This document shows positions 1 to 27,049 of a stretch of 64,000 nucleotides of DNA, one piece after another (within the stretch, counting starts at the first letter, position 1; every line of letters begins with the position of its first letter). Source of the stretch: Paraspadella gotoi (Eukaryota; Chaetognatha); NCBI GenBank assembly GCA_051294375.1, contig CM119263.1:25882436-25946435 (forward strand). Direction: 5' to 3'. Both the position numbers and the translations under genes were made by a program. The notes below the pieces were generated by a model. That model made no database searches. It saw only the letters and a list, made by a program, of their open reading frames with translations, and was not told where the DNA came from.

Positions 1-899
1 TAGTTGAATATGATTGATTGACTACCCTTATAACTACCCAAAAACAAAATTTTGATTAGCTGAAGCTCTTCAATTACAAGTTATAACAATTAATGTACGA
101 TTTATTCAACTGGGCCAATGACATTGGCAATGTACTTCCCGACCCGAAAAAGTTTTTTGTTTTTAATTATTACATAGGTTTTAAGAGTAATCTGCACACG
201 CCCTCTTTAAAGGAAAAAGTTTTAACAAAAGAGCAAGAGTTCGTAGCATTTGCCATCATTTCGTAATTTAATCCGTTTTTCCTTCAAGGGTTTTGTGGTT
301 TTATGAATTTACCCAACTAATCAAGTGGAGCCTGGAATTTCATAAATTAGAACGCACTGAGAAAGCTTGTATAGAGAGACCTCCAGGTTAAACTCCCGCT
401 CTTCTCCGGACCCACCAATCGCCTATAGTTCGAACGTAGGTAAATCAAAACAATTTTTAAAATACTAAATTTTTTAATCCCGTCCCAAGCATAATCGTAA
501 AGAATTGTAGAATTTTGAGCAGTTCATTGTTTTAAAAATTCAACGCTGATTTGCTTATAAAAAATGCTATTTTAACAGTCTTAATAATTCATCAATTTGA
601 TTTATCTGTCAGCTTAATTTATCTTTTTTTCTTTCTGGTAATCGCTTTTTGCCTACGAATACTTTTTTAAACCATAATCACAACGAATAACGAAATATAA
701 AAAAATTATATTTTGGTGGTACAGTAAATCTACATTCTAGAGATTGTAGATTCTACAATTATGATGCGACACTGAAAAAGGGAATCAAAGACAAAGACTT
801 TTCTCCAACTTCCGATTTCAATCATTGAAATCTTAAATTCAAGATGAGGGAGAAAAAAAAAACGTCACTAGAAACGAGAGTGAGATTCGTCATCATCAT
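1..899. other. 3' flank of NFYB, no gene seen
   Basis: AT-rich sequence downstream of the NFYB stop codon (the gene runs on the minus strand). It probably contains the NFYB 3' UTR. No exon with conserved coding content or RNA gene could be supported here. Confidence 0.5.
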
Positions 900-2435
900 T
901 TAAGTCTGATAATGTATCTGCTGCTGCATGTCTCCCTGCTGCTGATACGCGGCAGTGTATATATTCTGCGCCTGCAGGTGGTGCTGCTGGGGCGCGGCGA
1001 GTTGATGCGTGACGTGCGTCGCCTCCCGCGTATCGTGGATGATGCTGACGGTTTGCGGAGCGCGGACAAAGTTGGAAGCGTTCGCGTGTTCGCCTTGAAT
1101 GGTAGCCTGGACGGGAGAAATGTATTCGTTACGTTGATGCGATTAATTAATTAATTATGGCGACACTTTAAAATCATTTAACGATAATCACGATTCCTCA
1201 CCATCGACTCGCTGATCTCCGGCACAACGACGACGCCCGTCTTTTCCGATTTCAACGAGTCCCTGTATTTCGAGAGGAACATCTTCAACGGCTCCACGTA
1301 AGAATCGAATCCGAGCGTCGACATCGCGAAGAGCAGATCCTCTCCGTTGATCGTCTTCCGCTTCTCCTGGTGACATCTGTCGGCCGCCTCCGACGTCACG
1401 AACGAGACGAACTCGGAGACGCACTCTTGGACGCACTCTTTAGCGTCCTTGGCGATCTTACCGTTGGACGGAATTCTGAGAGAAATGGAGATTGAAGAAG
1501 AGAGGATTTATATCGATCTTAAATGCCCAACGCTCGACGATGCTGATGCCTCGATGGAAAGGTCTTGGGTTCAAAGAAGAACAATCTTGCTTCGGTAAGA
1601 AATGATGCCAAACTCGGCACACGGTGATTAAATAATATATTGCTCTGGTCATAAAGCTTCGTCCCTCTGAGCCCCTTAGACCAAATAAATTTCTCGGTCT
1701 CAGGAAAGCATACCTGTCTTTCATGATCTTGGCGACATTGGCTATCGGTAGGAATCGATCCTGATCGCGAATTTGCTCGGGATTCTCCGTTTCGTCTTCG
1801 TCGGCGGTCATTGATTGGTTGGGATCGTCTGCTCAAATAATATCGATTGGATAGAAAAGTGTTGACCAATGACTCTTAGCCAATACATTTTCACAAATGA
1901 ATATATATTCTTAATACGAAAACACGCAAACTCTTGTCAACGTTTATTCTTCTTACATTATTAAATCGATAAAAATACAAATCGGAGTTTGATGGGATGA
2001 AATAAATAAAATAAATAAAATACTTTAGCGGTCTAAACAACAACAACAACAACAACAACTTTACAAGTCGATCACCAAACGACCACTTAATCGTTTAGTG
2101 GTTAGTTAAACTTGTCCAAGTTACCAGTTAATCTCGTTTACTCGTTCATGATTTGCTCTATTGTTATGTTTATTACCAATGGTCATTGGCCATTGTAACC
2201 TTTTTACTGTTTTGCTTTTATGTTTCCTCTTTTTGTTGATGACCTTCGATCATTAAATATTTTCCTTTCTCGATATTTTCTAAAAAATATTTATCAAGTA
2301 AAGTCTCCACAATACTGTATAATCAAAATATTTTAAGTGCCCACTTACCAAGCGGATGAACTTACCATCCAAGAGGTAATTGGGTTCATGCATGACTCCG
2401 GCAAAATCATCCCCGTCTTCTTGAGCAGTCGCCAT
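900..2435 (-). CDS. NFYB: Nuclear transcription factor Y subunit beta (NF-YB)
   Basis: Histone-fold subunit of the trimeric CCAAT-box binding factor NF-Y; it pairs with NF-YC and then binds NF-YA in the nucleus. Coding exons on the minus strand are 2366-2435, 1714-1828, 1202-1475 and 900-1106. All borders are GT-AG and the sum is 666 nt, giving 221 residues plus stop (human NFYB is 207). The start ATG at 2435 opens [10 protein letters not shown]. The conserved core is plain: [19 protein letters not shown], then [18 protein letters not shown], then [20 protein letters not shown] and SYVEPL. The last exon is glutamine-rich ([16 protein letters not shown]), matching the family's Q-rich activation tail. 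Introns are 537, 238 and 95 bases. An acceptor-like TTTTGCAG at 2483-2489 just upstream of the ATG suggests a non-coding first exon further upstream. All key residues are intact. Confidence 0.96.
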
Positions 2436-3813
2436 TTTTAGCTGGAATGTGGATGTGTGTAATGTAGATACGAAGATAAATCTGCAAAATCAAAATAAAA
2501 TGGTGAATGGTATTGTAGTTTATATAGTATCAAATCGTTTAAAATTTCATTTAATGAGAAATTATTTATTTCATTATCATTATTATTATTAAAAATAGAT
2601 TTTAAATGATTTCCGCATTTTATGATTTCCTTTAGTTTATTCTAGAAACGCATTGGTCACGCAAAATACAAAACTGAAAAAGCCTATGCGATTGCTATTG
2701 TTTGAAAACCAGCTGAGATGCGATAAAAATCAACGGAATGTTTGGCGTCGTTATTGCCATATGATTGCTCTTCTTTTTCAAACTGTCGCCCCTGGTGCCA
2801 CGATTTGAAAGTCGAACTCGCATTGATGATAGTTAATAATTTTATATTTTTCTCGTAATACATTTTTTATCTGTTCAGTGCCTGAAATATTTTTTAATGT
2901 ATGTTTATGATGTTTCTTGTTAACTTATATTTAATATGAAGCAGAAATGTTATTTGGAATAGAATGCTCTTCGTCTTGATGCTTTTTGGCTAGACTATCA
3001 TAAAAAAAAGATATGAGAGACGACATATATTTTCATTGTTTATTCAGGAGATTATTAAAAACAATAAATATTGTGTTAAGCAAAAAGTTGCTAAACCGAA
3101 AACTAGAATATAAAATTATGCATTTAAGTTTGTTTTCGTTTTTCGATAGTGTTAAATTAAACAACAGCTCTCACCCTTTCAGAATTTACAAAGGTAAAAT
3201 AATAAGAGTGATAAAAATGTATATATTTTTAATCTGCAAAAAAAAAAAAAAGAAAAAGATTGTATTTTCAATTTCATAGTTCTTAAATTTTAATACCAGA
3301 TAAGTTGAAAACTTCAAAAAATGAAATCTCTTGTCAGTCCATTTTCTATTTTTTTTAATTTTGTGGCGGTATAACCTAAAGAGACCTCACTCCTGTCTGT
3401 TTAAATATGAACAGTCCAAAGTAAAAACAACTTTACAATTCCTTCACAGCTTACTTTTAAATTGCAAATAAAGAAGATGTAATATTTTTACAAAGGGAGA
3501 GAAAGAAAAATAGGAAAATGAAAGACTGAAAGAGTGCCAGAAATAGATCATAGGACATTTGTAACTTCATTACTAAATAGTAACTATCACTTTTATAGGT
3601 GTGGCTACGGAAAAAGTAATTAAGTTAAAACTGGCTTAAATGATTTAAATTATGAATAAGTAGTAAGTTCAGAAGTAATAAACGTTTTTCAATTCAATTC
3701 CCTAATTCGTAAACAATCAAAGAGCTGATAATTTTCATGATCACGTTTCGTTTAGTTTCAAATACTTAAAAAAAAGTTTTTTAAAATTCAATTGACATTT
3801 TATTTGATGATTT
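2436..3813. other. Intergenic: NFYB 5' side and receptor 3' side
   Basis: Both neighbours are on the minus strand, so this stretch should hold the 3' UTR of the receptor gene and the promoter and 5' UTR of NFYB. It is AT-rich, with a GC-richer patch at about 2740-2820 that may be an NFYB first exon or promoter. Short frames here have no recognisable coding content. Confidence 0.45.
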
Positions 3814-19984
<16,171 letters not shown>

Positions 19985-20286
19985 CTGGAATTACCCTGCT
20001 CCGTCCCGTTGTTTATTCCTCCTCCTCCTCCTTCTCCTCCTCCTCCTCCTCCGTATCTCTCCGCCGCCTCCACGAAGCGAAGAACGCCGTCCCTCCGATC
20101 GGCGTCGCCGGCGTCGTCGCGAAGAAGAAACGACTCGGCCTCGCTGAGAAACGGCGCCGGGACGATCTTCTTCGTGGCGCCGGTTTCGAGACCGGCGTCC
20201 CGGGTCGATCGCGGCAATCGTCGTCCCTTGGCGCCGGCGGGTGGCGTGGCGGTGGCGTCCGGAGGCGATGGGGTTTTGGACGTCAT
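19985..20286 (-). CDS. Candidate N-terminal exon of the receptor
   Basis: An open minus-strand stretch from an ATG at 20286 (MTSKTPSPPD) to a donor AG|GTAATG at 19984. It contains APFLSEAESFLLRDDAGD and RRDGVLRFVEAAERY, then a Gly-rich run (GAG/GGA repeats) and NNGTEQGNS. The phase-2 donor fits the phase-2 acceptor at 15477. In GPR158-type proteins an xxFL...GD segment precedes the Cache domain, so the position is reasonable. No hydrophobic signal peptide is visible, so either a further upstream exon exists or this belongs to another gene. Confidence 0.4.
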
Positions 20287-20576
20287 CGTAGATAGCTTCC
20301 GAGAGAGGGGGAAACGACGCTCGGGGTTTCGGTGATGACGCCGATAGATGGCGGAGGTGGCGTTGTGTTTGTGGGGGTGTTTCCGACGGGTCACGTGGCG
20401 ACGGACATCTGGAAGGAGGGGGGCAGAGAGGAGGTGGTTTTCATTTCAGTATATTCTCATAATGGTAATTTTAACATTGATGATACACTATATTACGTAT
20501 TAGAATTTATTTCTGACAGTATTATATTTTTAAAGTTGCTCTTTTGACAACATGAATTAGTTCTTGAATTAGAAAA

Positions 20577-20578
<2 letters not shown>

Positions 20579-20613
<35 letters not shown>
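20579..20613. repeat. (CT)n microsatellite
   Basis: Short CT tract about 430 bp from an oppositely oriented GA tract at 21039-21118. The two could pair as an imperfect hairpin. Confidence 0.9.
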
Positions 20614-20616
<3 letters not shown>

Positions 20617-20639
20617 GCTCCCTCTCTTCCTATCATAAT

Positions 20640-20900
20640 TCACCGTTTCGCCGCGACGAGCGGTTGTTGTTGTTATTTTTGTTTTTGGTCGCGTTCCGAT
20701 GAGAGATGGTGGCCGCTGCGCCGGCGGCGTCGGCGTTTTCAGTTTTCGTTCGTCGTCGCGCCTTCGTCGTCGTCGTTGTCGTCGTGGTTTTGGAATCCAA
20801 AATGGCGGCCGCCGCGCGGAAACGAAGGGATTCTGAGTCGGCGATGAAACCTGAACGAAGCGGTGGAAAGAAAAAAACAAAATGGCGACGATAAAACTGT
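20640..20900. promoter_or_regulatory. CpG-rich patch with YY1-like sites
   Basis: GC- and CpG-rich island in AT-rich surroundings. It carries AAAATGGCGGC at 20799-20809 and a similar AAAATGGCGAC near 20879-20889, which resemble the YY1 core ATGGCGGC typical of promoters. It lies just upstream of the candidate first receptor exon on the minus strand and could be its promoter. A short plus-strand frame starting at one of the ATGs is probably incidental. Confidence 0.3.
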
Positions 20901-21034
20901 GGGAAAGAAAATGGGAGGCGTGGCTGGATGGTTGGCGTGGGTTTTGGCGAGGTTCGCGTGGTAGGATGAGTGGCGTGGTGGCTTAGGTTGGTGGGATGAA
21001 GTGCGCGCTAAAAGGATTGGCTGGCTAAAAAAAA

Positions 21035-21038
<4 letters not shown>

Positions 21039-21118
<80 letters not shown>
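21039..21118. repeat. (GA)n microsatellite
   Basis: GA tract of about 80 bp with one interruption. Further interrupted GA-rich blocks follow at 21210-21245 and 21330-21415. Confidence 0.95.
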
Positions 21119-21120
<2 letters not shown>

Positions 21121-21619
21121 AAAATCCTTTCAAATAGCATGATAAAAAATGTCGCCACGCCTTCATAACTAAATGGTCCAGGTGAGGAACGTCGAAGTTC
21201 GATTTAGCGAGAGAAAGAGAGAGAGAGAGAAAAGAGAGAGAGACATACTGTGCTTATGGCCCTACGTTATTGCAGAATAGTATTGTTCTCAATTACTTTT
21301 ACTGGCGGAGGGCGTTTTTCGCTTGACTGTTAAGAGAGAGAGAGAAGAGAGAGGAGAGAGAGAGGAGAGAGAGAAGAGAGAGAAGAGAGAGAGAGAAGAG
21401 AGAGAGAGAGAAAGAGATGGATATAGGTTTGCAAAATAGCAAGTGGAGGCGAGATAGGCATTTAGGCAAGGCAGAGAAAGAAATAAAGAGATGGATGAAG
21501 TGAGATAGAAAGATAAAGAGAGAAAGCGATAGTCACTTTAGGATAAATACAAGGAGAGTTAAAGAGAAAAAGAGAAAAAGCGACGCGGGACTCCTTGGCT
21601 CAACCGGTCACGCTTCTAT

Positions 21620-21749
21620 GGGCTCCATGGTGAATGAAATGTCGAGTTGTCCTTCATAACGACGTCATTCATAATGGATTTTCTTCGCTTTTCCATCCTG
21701 ACTTTGAGGAATGGAACTAGGAGGAAAGAAAAGCCTCCCGGTCCTTCAA

Positions 21750-21796
<47 letters not shown>

Positions 21797-22820
21797 TCAG
21801 AGTCGTCCCCTCTTCTTCTGGGTGATACCTCTCAATCTTGGTTGCCACTTCCTCCAGCTGTCATTCCGTCTTTGCCAGTCATCTTCCATTTCTACCATCC
21901 TACTTTGCCACTTGTTATTTCGAGATTTCTCTTTCTCGCCATTTTTTTTAATCTTTGCCAGTTTAGACTTTCGTTGCCTTTTCTCTCGATTGGTTTTCGC
22001 TTCATGTTTTTTAAACATTTATGCGTTCTCTCTCTTTGTCTTTTCGCTACGTATTTCGGTTTTACTCAAAGAACTTCTTAAAGTAAAAGGGATCGTTCAA
22101 TTCGTTGTTTTAAGATTATTACTATCTATCTATCGACATTTTTACTTTTTTTCATATTTTCATCTGTATTTTCAAACTGTTTTTTGGTCGTTTTTAAATT
22201 TAAAATTTTATTTCTGTTCATTTTATTTTAGTATTTTCCTTTTTTTTTCCATTGGCATTGCTTGTTTTTCGACCTGTTCTTCCTTTAACCATTTTTTCCC
22301 AATTTTTTTATCCACGCCTTCAATTTTTTCCCGCTACTTTCCCCCCCATTTTCCTTCCCATTTTTTCCCCTCCTTTTACAAGAAAATCTTCCCCACTTTT
22401 TTCTATATTTTTTTCCCCGCCAAACAGATTACCGTCGTGTGGGGAGAGACGACGCCCGATGACGGAGGAGACGGAAGACGGCGTCGCGAAGGAGGCGTGG
22501 CCCCGTAGCGCCGTCCCGCGAGACGATGGTGAAGAGGACGACGACGACGTTAACGCTGAGTTTCGCGAGAAGGAGATCGAAAAAGGAAAGAGGGTCAAGA
22601 CGAGGAGAGAAAAGGGAAGGAAACAAAGAGTCTTCATCGTTGCGAAGGAGAAAACAAGAAAGAAAACAGAGGACGAATCAAAAGGGAAAAGGACGGAAAC
22701 GTGGACAAATAACTGGAGCAAGAACTGGTTTGGAGACTGGAGATGGTTAGGGCAAAGACTCTGGCCGAGAATGGAGCAAAGAAAGAGGAATTGGGACACG
22801 GACGGTGTTTAAGGCGAGGT
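21620..22820. other. No confident gene; GC-richer patch at 22.4-22.6 kb
   Basis: T-rich sequence with a CT tract at 21750-21791, then a CpG-richer patch at about 22430-22570. On the minus strand this patch reads LSVNVVVVLFTIVSRDGATG with a possible donor near 22432. This could be a signal-peptide exon but has no supporting partner exon in matching phase. Confidence 0.3.
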
Positions 22821-22948
22821 TAGACTAGGTACATATATTGGAGTTGAGACTTGGGTTGAAGGCTGAGGTGAAGACGGGTGACAATCTCGGGCAAGATGAA
22901 TCGGACAACGATTGGGTCGAAGAAGGAACAAAAAACTGGGACAAGAAC

Positions 22949-23178
22949 TGCGTCGAAGATTGCGTCGAAGACTGCGGCGAAGTCTGCGGCGAAGACTGCG
23001 ACGAAGACTGCGGCGAAGTCTGCGGCGAAGTCTGCGGCGAAGACTGCGGCGAAGACTGCGGCGAAGACTGCGGCGAAGTCTGCGGCGAAGTCTGCGGCGA
23101 AGACTGCGGCGAAGACTGCGGCGAAGACTGCGGCGAAGACTGCGGCGAAGTCTGCGGCGAAGACTGCGGCGAAGACCG
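22949..23178. repeat. 12-bp tandem minisatellite
   Basis: About 19 units of TGCGGCGAAG(A/T)C-type sequence, alternating AC and TC near the unit end. Because 12 is a multiple of 3, several frames stay open across it: CGED/CGEV and AAKT/AAKS on the plus strand and FAAV/FAAD on the minus strand. A plus-strand frame at 22838-23251 would give a 137-residue Cys-Gly-Glu/Asp repeat protein, but nothing else supports coding. Confidence 0.92.
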
Positions 23179-23321
23179 TAGAGGACGACGAAACTGGTTT
23201 AAAATCGAGGGACAATATTTGAGTCGAAGGAGACGACGAGGGAAGAATTAAGTCTGAAGTCTGAAGTCTGAAGTCGACGCCGAAAATAAACTGAAAAAAA
23301 GAAAAGATGAAATGTAGTGGT

Positions 23322-23548
23322 AGTATTTCATACCCCACTACTCGTCCGAGAATCAGCAGCACCTATGGCGCCGGAGGTAGCACGAGCTCTTCCCAACCCA
23401 AAGGACTCGGGTTCGCGCCCTGCTGATTCACACAAGTAAAAGCGGGACGGGGCGTCTCACCCACCTGTAGTGTCGGACTACAGCCCGATCCGAAGTTCGG
23501 GACCTTGTGTGCAACGGACGGTAAACTGCTCGCGGCATCGTCTTCCAC
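23322..23548 (+). repeat. tRNA-like SINE, family 1, copy 1
   Basis: Contains TGGCGCCGGAGGTAGCACGAG and, about 40 bases on, GGGTTCGCGCCC, which fits an RNA polymerase III B box. The body continues through GGGACGGGGCGTCTCACCC to TCGTCTTCCAC. Related copies lie at 25514-25675 (minus), 43056-43146 (minus) and 46553-46690 (plus), so this is a dispersed short retroposon rather than a gene. Confidence 0.75.
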
Positions 23549-23569
23549 AGAAATAAGATAATATGAAAT

Positions 23570-23683
23570 GAGTAAAAGAAAAGATGATGAGATGACATGA
23601 GTAAAAGAAAAGATGATGAGATGACATGAGTAAAAGAAAAGATGATGAGATGACATGAGTAAAAGAAAAGATGATGAGACAAG
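23570..23683. repeat. 29-bp tandem repeat, about 4 copies
   Basis: Unit AGTAAAAGAAAAGATGATGA plus GATGACATG, repeated head to tail directly after SINE copy 1. Confidence 0.9.
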
Positions 23684-23871
23684 TAAAAGAATGAAGATGG
23701 TAAAAATCAGCAAAAAGGATGAAAAGAAATAAAGCAAAGAAAAAAAGAAAGAAAAAAAAAACTGCAAGGAATAAAAATTGGAAAAACGTCTGCGAATGAA
23801 CGGTTAAGGAAAAGCTTTTCGGGATTATTGCGATAGATGTTTTTCTGATGTTATGTTTCAAAACATAACGG

Positions 23872-23908
<37 letters not shown>

Positions 23909-24203
23909 AATCTAAAATTCATACAGCCTTTCGCATTGTTTTGTAAGTCTTGCTACGTGTGTTTCCTGGATGAAAAAATGTTTTACAGAATTGCATATGC
24001 CTGTATCCTGGTCTTAGATTTCTTGACATTTATGAACATTTATATTTTAATTGAAAAAGCTTAATAAAAAACGACAGATATTAAAGAAAACTTATAAATT
24101 CGCCAGCGGCTGCGAGTGGGAAAAAAAGGACCTCTTAGTTGAAGACATTCGTGTCACGAAAAAAAAGATATCGTTTTATTGATAAATACCCACATTATTT
24201 CGA

Positions 24204-24776
24204 CGACAATGGAAAACACGACGAAGACAACGACGACGACGATAAAGACGACGAAGACATCGACGACAACGATAAAGACGACAAAGAAAGCGATGACGAC
24301 GATAAAGACAACGAAGAAAACGACGACCATAAAGACGACGAAGACAACGACGATAAAGCCGATGAAGACAACAACGACGACTATAAATACCACGAAGACA
24401 ATGACGAAAATGATAAAGACGATGAAGACAATGACGACGACAATAAAGACAACGACGACAACGATAAAGAAGACGAAGACAACGACGACAACGATAAAGA
24501 CGACAAAGATAACGACGACAACGATAAAGATAACGAAGACAACAAAGACGACGATAAAGACAACAAAGACGACTATAAAGACGACGAAGACAACGACAAC
24601 AACGATAGAGATGACGAAGACAACGACGATGATGATAAATACGACGAAGACAACGACGACAACAATAAAGACGATGAAGACAACGACGACGACGATAAAG
24701 ACGATGAAGACAATGAAGACAACAATGACGACGATAAAGACGACGAAGACAACGACGACGACGATAAAGACGACGA
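24204..24776. repeat. Acidic-coding satellite (AAAGACGACGAAGACAACGA type)
   Basis: Imperfect tandem array based on GAC/GAT/AAC/AAA triplets in units of 15-30 bp. The plus strand is open at 24139-24876 as a 245-residue Asp/Asn/Lys repeat with non-repetitive ends (MKTFVSRKKRYRF at the start, HSPMGNVNKTLPIK at the end). No indel breaks the frame over 570 bp. That would be expected from triplet-type expansion alone, so coding is possible but unproven. Confidence 0.9.
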
Positions 24777-25513
24777 AGGGAAGATTATAAACGTTTTTTA
24801 TTCCCATTCGCCGATGGGGAATGTGAACAAGACGCTTCCAATTAAAACGCTTCCGTCGAGTTCAGATGTTCGATAAAAATTTTATTTATAACTTCGTTAT
24901 TTTTTCACATTTAATCACCATTCTCTGCCGTGAGAAACAAGTCGCCTTACGCCTTACGTTTCGCTTTTTCGATCGAGGGTGGAACTTTCTTGAAGCCTCG
25001 GGTTTAATACTAAGAGAAAGTGAATATGAAAAAATTAATTACGAGTTAGAGTCACTACGAGAGAGACAATATGATGGAATCCTTGATTTGTTATTATCAT
25101 GCCTCGAAACCTGTCTAAAGTCAAGGACACGATAGTTTGTTAGTTTAACGATTGAATATTTTTTTCTTTGTTTCAATACTGATATCTTAAACTGAATCAT
25201 AAAAACCGCGAAAATATCAACATTGGCTACGATAACAACGAGAACCACCATCGACCGCATTGGCGGCAAATATGGGTTTTGGGCCGAAAGGAAAAAACGA
25301 GTGAATGTTTGTCGAGAAGTGAGGTTTAAAAACGAAAAGCTCTTTCAAATTCCAAAGTCAAAACAGAAGCGATTTCATTGTCAGCGGTTGAATGGAAAAA
25401 AAGAATTTAACTAATGAATATTATGGAAAACTCGTCTTTGAAAGTTTTTGTCATATGATAATAAATGTGAACAAAAATTCGGAATAGAAAAAATACTAGC
25501 TAAACTGTATTTT

Positions 25514-25675
25514 GTGGAAAACGACGCCGCGAGCAAACTTCGGATCGAGCTGTTGTCCGTCACTACAGCTTGGTTAGACGCCCCTTCGCGCTTTCTTGTG
25601 TGAATCCTTTGGATTGGGAGGAGCTCGTGCTATCTCCGGCGCCATAGGTACTGCTGATTCTGCGTATGAAATACT
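25514..25675 (-). repeat. tRNA-like SINE, family 1, copy 2
   Basis: On the minus strand it follows copy 1 from the GAATCAGCAG segment to TCGTTTTCCAC but lacks about 20 bases that hold the B box in copy 1. The deleted segment lies between short repeats, so this copy is probably no longer transcribed. Confidence 0.7.
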
Positions 25676-26144
25676 AAATTTTGGACACACCCAGTAGTTC
25701 TTGCCTCATTACAAAATCAATAAATACTAAAACGATACAAGGAAAGAAGTATCGAACCAAATGAATAATCTAAAAAATGAACAAAGAAGGAAGCGGCAGT
25801 TTCGAGAGCGAGGCTGAGACTTGCGTCGTCGCCTCAAATCCCATTTGTTCAACGAAGATGATTGATTCGCCGCCGAAGGCTTAAGGACTTATTGGTGGCG
25901 TCGTCGTCTTCGTCGTCGTCTTCGTCGTCGTCATCGTTATCCTCCTAGACGTTGCCTTTATCGTCGTCGTCTCCACATCTGTCGTCGTTGTTTTTATCGC
26001 GTCCGTCGTCGTTGTTGTTGCTCTTGCAATTTCTTGACCAAAGCTTCTGCCGCCCAGTTCTATTAAAATCGATCGAAAATCATTAACTATTATTTTTTTT
26101 TATGCGATTAATTGAAAACAAAATAAAAAATAAAATTTCGATTT

Positions 26145-26275
26145 CAACGCTGCGCTGGCGATGGTTCGCTCGGAGTCGCGCGGCGACTCGCTACGTCGCA
26201 CGACAACGCCGGCGTGGACGCGTCACATTTTCGAGCGCGTCGCGTTTGTTTTTCTCGTGAAGGGGGCGGCAGGGA
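26145..26275. other. CpG-rich patch with palindrome
   Basis: GC-rich island with many CpGs, including a near-perfect palindrome GAGTCGCGCGGCGACTC at about 26178-26194 and a small plus-strand frame beginning MVRSESRGDSLRRTT. It might be a promoter or a first exon. No adjoining exons were found. Confidence 0.3.
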
Positions 26276-26399
26276 GGTGGAAAAGTTAACGAGATTGAAG
26301 AGTAATTAACGAAGGGAGAAAACTCGGGGAAGAGACGCCGTGGGCGTTGTGGTTGTTGTTGTTACTGACGTTAGCTTATTCGCGGCTTCGACGTCAACA

Positions 26400-27011
26400 T
26401 TGTCATTAGCATACCTAACGCTTCGAGGTCGTCGTGGTCGTCGTCGTCGTCACGCAAATCCAATTTGTTTCTTTAAAGACTTCGTTGTCTTCGTCTTTTT
26501 GATGTATTAGAAGAAAGGACATCAAGTACATTTTATTATAATATTCGTAACTTAACATATATAAATATATATTATCTATAATTTAATTGTACAATTATAC
26601 AATTGAAACATTTAATAGAAAAAAATTTATATTATCAAATACTTTGGGAATTAATAAATTAAACTGCGAGAGAGTCTTGATTGAAAGCTTACATGGGATG
26701 TCATAATCTTATAATAGGTAAGGAGGCCTTAACTCAGTGCAATAAAGCTGATTAATTTAGTAAATATATAATTTTTATATTGGTTGTACCAATTTCATCA
26801 CCATATTAGTACTTAATTACTTTCGCGTCCCTGAGGGAGTAATCTTTAGGAAATAGACATTAGACAATATAAGAAGGACTGTCGAGTGTCGAGGGTCAAT
26901 TGATCCGGAGAGAAAAGGGTCAGAGAACAAATGAGGTCAAAAGGTCAAATGGTCAACTTGTGTGACTCGATTCGTCCCGTTTAGAACTTCGATTAGCATG
27001 TGAGAAGTGAG

Positions 27012-27049
<38 letters not shown>

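Noticed and set aside
25900-26070. Minus-strand stretch NWAAEALVKKLQEQQQRRRTR resembling the SMAD MH1 start (SLVKKLK)
   Set aside because: The frame stops straight after the match in a triplet repeat, there is no donor, and none of the rest of an MH1 domain is found nearby.
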